Shown piece by piece: positions 10,745 through 14,204 of a DNA stretch of 14,204 nt (the stretch's first letter is position 1; the number at the start of each line of letters is the position of its first letter). The stretch lies in NCBI GenBank assembly GCA_937858165.1, contig CALLZA010000223.1, positions 1 to 14,204 of the forward strand, in the 5' to 3' direction. Made by a program: the position numbers and the translations under genes. The notes beneath the pieces were generated by a model that saw nothing but the letters and a program-made list of their open reading frames with translations, did no database searches and was not told the DNA's origin. Source of the DNA: an uncultured Ardenticatenia bacterium (lineage in GTDB: Bacteria; Chloroflexota; Anaerolineae; Promineifilales; Promineifilaceae).

Positions 10745-13305
10745 TCCTCTTCTTCCGCACGCTCATCGAGCGCGGCGATCATGTCGCCCCAGGCGGTCGT
10801 TTCACCGGCGAGGGCGGCAATCATGGCCGACCCTTCAGCAGTGGGAGGGTCTTCGACGCTCTCGTCCTCCGCGTCGCCGGCCGCATCGCCCGACGACGGG
10901 CGGTTGTAATCCCGCTGCGTCTCAGCCAGCCGCTTCAGGCGGGCAACGATGCGGCCGTTGATCGACTCCAGCGGGTAGTCGCCCGCCTCGTCCGGCTCAC
11001 CGGCCGGCAGACCGGTTAGCAGAGCAATGCCCTCGTCGACCGTGGTGACCGGGTAAATGTGGAACTGTCCGGCGGCGGCGGCCTCCACCACGTCCCGGCG
11101 CAGCATCAGGTCATCGACATTGGCGGCGGGGATAAGCACTCCCTGCTCGCCGGTTAGGCCGCGGGCGCGACAGACGTCGAAGAAGCCTTCGATCTTCTCG
11201 TTCACCGCGCCGATGACCTGAATCTGGCCGCGCTGGTTGACCGAGCCGGTGACAGCCAGCGACTGGCGCAGGGGCACATCGGCGATGGCCGACAGCAGGG
11301 CGTACAGCTCGGCCGACGACGCGCTATCCCCATCCACGCCATAGTAGGATTGCTCAAAGACCAACGTGGCCGACAACGACAGCGGCCGCTCCATGGCAAA
11401 GCGCTGCCCCAGGAACCCGGCCAGGATGAGCACGCCCTTGGAGTGGAGCTGCCCGCCCATGTCCACCTGACGCTCGATGTCGATCACCTCGCCGCTGCCG
11501 ATGCGGATGCGCGCCGTGATGCGGCTGGGACGGCCGAAGGCGTGGTTGCCGATCTGGCGGATTAGCAGGCCGTTGACCTGCCCCACAGCCGTCCCCGCGG
11601 TGTCGATGAGCACCCGGTCGCGCAAGATGGCTGCCTGAATCTGGGCCTGAAAGCGCCCGGCGCGATAAGCCTGCATGTCCAGCGCCCGCTGCACGTCGTC
11701 GGCGCCGACTGTGGCGCGGCCCGCCTCGCCGGCCCAGTAGTCGGACTCGCGCAACAGGTCGGTGATGCTCTGCATGTGGGTCGAGAGCTTGGTCGCGTCC
11801 TCGACCAGGCGCGAACCGTGCTCGACGACGCGCCCCACGGCGGTGCGGTCAAAGGGGCGCAACGACTCGTCGCGGGCCACGTCGGCGATGACGCGGGCGT
11901 AGGCCAGCGCGCTTTCCGGCCCGCGATCCATCTCATCCTCGAAATCGGCCGCGACCTTGAACAACTCGTTGAACTCGGGGTCCTCCTCACTCAGCGTGTA
12001 GTAGAGTAATCGCTCACCGATAAGGACGACCTTCACGTCTAGCGGAATCGGCTCCGGCTCCAGCGAGACGGTGCTGATCATGCTGTAGACCTGGCCCAGC
12101 GACTCGATAGCCAGGGCGCGCTTGCGTAGGGCCCGCTTCAACCCCTCCCACGCAAACGGCTCGGAAAGCAACTTCAGCGCCTCGACGACCAGATAGCCGC
12201 CGTTGGCCTGGTGCAGCGCGCCGGGCTTGATGAGGGTGAAGTCGGTCACCAGCGCGCCCATCTGGGCCACGTGCTCGACGCGGCCGACCAGGTCGGGGTA
12301 GCGCGGCTGATCCAGGTAGACCACCGGCGCGCCCTGGGTAGCGCCGTTATCGATGATGACGTTAACCTCATAGCGTGACAGAGGGGCGCGGCGGTCGGCC
12401 GAAGCGATACCCAGCGCCGCCCCCAACAACTGCCGTCCGGTCGACTCCTCATCCTGTAAGAACGCTTCAAAGTTGCGGACAACGTCGGCCTGCACGGCAT
12501 CGAGATGCGCCCCGACGACTGCCACTTCGGCATACTTCTGGCGCAACTCGTCCAGTAGAGGCGAGATGCTGAAGCCGACGACGCGCTCATTGAGTTCGCG
12601 CAGTCGGGCCTGCATCTCACGCTGGAGTTGGGGCATTTGCTCCATCAGGCGTTGCAACGCCTCTTGCAGCGTGGTGACCTGCGTCTCGATCTCTTTCTGG
12701 GCCGCCGCGTCCAACTGCATGAACTCGTCGGGGGTAATGACCTCGCCCCCTTCCTTTAGCGGCGCGAAAGCGAAACCGCCCGGCGTCTGGATCAGGGCAA
12801 TGTCATGGGTCTTGGCCTCCTCGCGCAGCTTCTCCAGCGCCTCCATTTGCCGGCCGCGCAGTTCCTCATCCAGGGCGTGCTTCTGCAACTGGTACTCTTC
12901 GCCGGAGAACACGCCGGGCAATACAGAGGCCAACTCCTCGACCAGCTTCTTCATGTCGTCGCGCAGGGCCACCGCGCGCCCGGGCGGCAGCCGCAGGGCG
13001 CGCGGCTTGTCGGGCTGGTCAAAGTTATAAACGTAGCACCAGTCGTCGGGCACGGCCTCGCCGACGGCGCGCTGCTGCAGAAAGCGGTTGACCGTCGTCT
13101 GGCGGCCTGTCCCGTTGGGGCCGAGGGCAAACAGGTTATAGCCCTGGTGGCGGATGCCAATGCCGAAGCGGATAGCGTCCACCGCCCGCCCCTGGCCAAT
13201 GATCTCCAGCCCATCGGGCAGATCGGCCGTCGTCGCAAACGGCAGGGTCGCCGCGTCGAAGGCGTGGTAGAGTTTGTCGGCGGTTAGCGGCGAGGGGAAG
13301 TCCAT
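10741..13305 (-). CDS. Lon-like ATP-dependent protease (S16 family, YcbZ/LonB-like AAA_32 type)
   Basis: This 854-residue cytoplasmic AAA+ protease has an N-terminal region typical of this group (TADKLYHAFD, then IIGQGRAVDAIRFGIGIRHQ) and a Walker-A-like GPNGTGRQT at 62-70, in which Arg68 replaces the usual Lys. A helical, probably coiled-coil insertion follows (about 115-290, rich in Glu/Gln/Leu). The Walker-B-like region is LHQANGGYLVVEALKLL (364-380), and the protease domain is at about 560-770. Catalytic Ser661 (DGDSAS) and Lys704 (AVNEKIEG) are 43 residues apart, as are Ser679 and Lys722 of E. coli Lon, so proteolysis should be intact. The last roughly 50 residues form an acidic, low-complexity tail ending in EEEE. 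No Shine-Dalgarno site precedes the ATG. The upstream usp gene ends 11 bp before it and the downstream usp overlaps by 4 bp, so this is an operon. Confidence 0.92.
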   Translation of the reverse strand: MDFPSPLTADKLYHAFDAATLPFATTADLPDGLEIIGQGRAVDAIRFGIGIRHQGYNLFALGPNGTGRQTTVNRFLQQRAVGEAVPDDWCYVYNFDQPDKPRALRLPPGRAVALRDDMKKLVEELASVLPGVFSGEEYQLQKHALDEELRGRQMEALEKLREEAKTHDIALIQTPGGFAFAPLKEGGEVITPDEFMQLDAAAQKEIETQVTTLQEALQRLMEQMPQLQREMQARLRELNERVVGFSISPLLDELRQKYAEVAVVGAHLDAVQADVVRNFEAFLQDEESTGRQLLGAALGIASADRRAPLSRYEVNVIIDNGATQGAPVVYLDQPRYPDLVGRVEHVAQMGALVTDFTLIKPGALHQANGGYLVVEALKLLSEPFAWEGLKRALRKRALAIESLGQVYSMISTVSLEPEPIPLDVKVVLIGERLLYYTLSEEDPEFNELFKVAADFEDEMDRGPESALAYARVIADVARDESLRPFDRTAVGRVVEHGSRLVEDATKLSTHMQSITDLLRESDYWAGEAGRATVGADDVQRALDMQAYRAGRFQAQIQAAILRDRVLIDTAGTAVGQVNGLLIRQIGNHAFGRPSRITARIRIGSGEVIDIERQVDMGGQLHSKGVLILAGFLGQRFAMERPLSLSATLVFEQSYYGVDGDSASSAELYALLSAIADVPLRQSLAVTGSVNQRGQIQVIGAVNEKIEGFFDVCRARGLTGEQGVLIPAANVDDLMLRRDVVEAAAAGQFHIYPVTTVDEGIALLTGLPAGEPDEAGDYPLESINGRIVARLKRLAETQRDYNRPSSGDAAGDAEDESVEDPPTAEGSAMIAALAGETTAWGDMIAALDERAEEEE

Positions 13306-13316
13306 AAGGTTGTGTT

Positions 13317-14045
13317 CTAAGCCAGAGCGCCGCGGATGATGAGCGTGGCGCAGTCGGCGCCGCGCAACACCTTTTCCGCCACGCTGCCGTGGAGCCAGCG
13401 GCCGATGCCCGAACGGCCGTGACTGGAGATGACGATCAGGTCCATGTGCCGCTCATCGGCGTAGGAGACGATGGCATCGGCAATGTCGCCGCCGGTCGTC
13501 ACCACGTCAAAGAAGAGATGCCGGTTAGCCCGAGCGCTGTAGATACGCTGGAGGTACGCCTCGGCCTCGGCCCGCTCCTGAGCCGCAGCGATATCGCGCA
13601 CCACACCCAGGTCTTCGCCGCTGGGCGACATCGATTGCGGCAGCGGCTCACGGCCGGAGGCAACGCGCAGCAGTGTCACGTCCGACTGCACCGCCTGGGC
13701 GATGGCCAGCGCCGGCTCCAGCGCGCGCTCGGCCAGTGGTGAGCCGTCGAGCGGGACGAGGATCTTGCGGTTCTGGAACATGGCCACGGCGACGTGGGCG
13801 CGAATGATGACCGTGGCACACGGCGCATGGTGCAGCACCTTCTCGGCCACGCTGCCATAGACCCAGCGGCTGCTGCCGGTGCGGCCGTGGCTGGACATGA
13901 CGATGAGATCGATGTTGTGCTCCTCCGCATAGCGGACGATGGCATCGGCCGGCGCGCCCGACACCGCCTGGACTTCGACCTGCACCGGGCCGGCGTCCAC
14001 TGTCTCGACGACGGCTCTTAGATACGACTGGGCCTCGTCGACACC
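13317..14045 (-). CDS. Tandem universal stress protein, N-terminus missing at contig end
   Basis: The 242 genomic residues hold the end of one USP domain (1-83 of the fragment) and a complete second one (about 92-239). The first has MSSHGRTG (50-57) and WVYGSVAEKVL (61-71). The second opens with ILVPLDGSPLAERALEPA and ends with ISSHGRSG (206-213) and GSVAEKVL (220-227). Both carry the G-x2-G...GS nucleotide-binding signature of ATP-binding USPs, unlike the downstream usp. An apparent N-terminal extension beyond 14045 is translated adapter (for example DVYKRQ) and must be removed. The start and probably the first half of domain 1 are lost. The gene ends (TAG 13317-13319) 11 bp before the lon-like ATG and is the first visible gene of the usp-lon-usp operon. 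Confidence 0.93.
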   Translation of the reverse strand, partial: GVDEAQSYLRAVVETVDAGPVQVEVQAVSGAPADAIVRYAEEHNIDLIVMSSHGRTGSSRWVYGSVAEKVLHHAPCATVIIRAHVAVAMFQNRKILVPLDGSPLAERALEPALAIAQAVQSDVTLLRVASGREPLPQSMSPSGEDLGVVRDIAAAQERAEAEAYLQRIYSARANRHLFFDVVTTGGDIADAIVSYADERHMDLIVISSHGRSGIGRWLHGSVAEKVLRGADCATLIIRGALA

Positions 14046-14115
14046 CTGTCTCTTATACACATCTGACGCTGCCGCCGAGCGATCTAGCGTAGATCTCGGT
14101 GGTTGCCGTATCATT
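14046..14115 (-). other. Nextera transposase + i5 index + P5 adapter (reverse complement)
   Basis: The stretch reads the Tn5 mosaic end complement CTGTCTCTTATACACATCT (14046-14064), the Nextera read-1 tail (14065-14078), the 8-base index GCGATCTA (14079-14086, the complement of Nextera N501/S501 as I remember it), and the P5 complement (14087-14115). It differs from the standard oligos at 14075, 14088 and 14104, which fits low-quality read ends. Genomic sequence stops at 14045. Confidence 0.97.
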
Positions 14116-14204
14116 AAAAAAAAAACAAACAAACACACACACAGAGAAAGCATCATCTGACAAAACAACAGATCACAACAATACAGAACAACGAGTGACC
14201 ACAA
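14116..14204. other. Artefactual read-through sequence outside the P5 adapter (not genomic)
   Basis: Ten A (14116-14125) and then A/C-rich low-complexity sequence follow the P5 complement. This mirrors the left end, where ten T precede P7. It is sequencing noise beyond the adapter, not a microsatellite or a terminator, and no gene is present. Confidence 0.93.

Noticed and set aside
10632..10961. + strand frame with repeated ASEAVV units over the minisatellite, and the array as a CRISPR.
   Set aside because: The units are directly adjacent with no spacers, and the usp gene on the - strand explains the repeat.
14126..14204. A/C-rich microsatellite at the right end.
   Set aside because: It lies outside the P5 adapter and has the look of read-through noise.

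Overview
This is about 13.8 kb of GC-rich bacterial chromosome (positions 213-14045) lying between two sequencing-library adapters. Positions 1-212 and 14046-14204 are not genomic. They contain Illumina P7/i7/Nextera and Nextera/i5/P5 adapter sequence, each followed on its outer side by a run of exactly ten A (in read direction) and A/C-rich read-through. The genes are dense, many overlap by a few bases, and there is no rRNA, tRNA, CRISPR array, transposase or phage gene. The gene set (menaquinone genes, an ACT-less type I-beta DAHP synthase, UvrC, a YcbZ/LonB-like Lon protease between universal stress proteins) and the GC-rich style fit an environmental Chloroflexota-like bacterium recovered from a metagenome. 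That placement is inference from style, not from any search.

Layout. Positions 213-1182 (+) hold the 3' end of menE and a complete menH, coupled by an ATGA overlap. menA (-, 1162-2100) converges on menH and overlaps it by 21 bp. A 35-bp gap then separates menA from a divergent DAHP synthase gene (+, 2136-2975). A + strand series follows: an SDR oxidoreductase, an imperfect inverted repeat (3935-4062), a PEBP/YbhB-like protein, a CPA-type cation:proton antiporter with a TrkA-N-like tail, trpF overlapping the antiporter by 14 bp, and a Nudix hydrolase. On the - strand, converging on the Nudix gene with a 13-bp overlap, are uvrC and, upstream of it in transcription order, usp (partial) - lon-like - usp.

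How the genes work together. The first half has a chorismate theme. DAHP synthase starts the shikimate pathway, MenE/MenH/MenA use chorismate-derived intermediates for menaquinone, and TrpF acts in tryptophan synthesis. The second half has a stress and repair theme: a Lon-family protease flanked by two tandem-domain universal stress proteins, then UvrC of nucleotide excision repair.

I see no clearly new defence or mobile system. The observations most worth following up are the adapter-flanked ends, the inverted repeat before the PEBP gene, two in-frame tandem micro-repeats (7 bp in trpF, 18 bp in a usp gene), a non-canonical Nudix box, a possible acetyltransferase remnant before the antiporter, and the usp-lon-usp operon.
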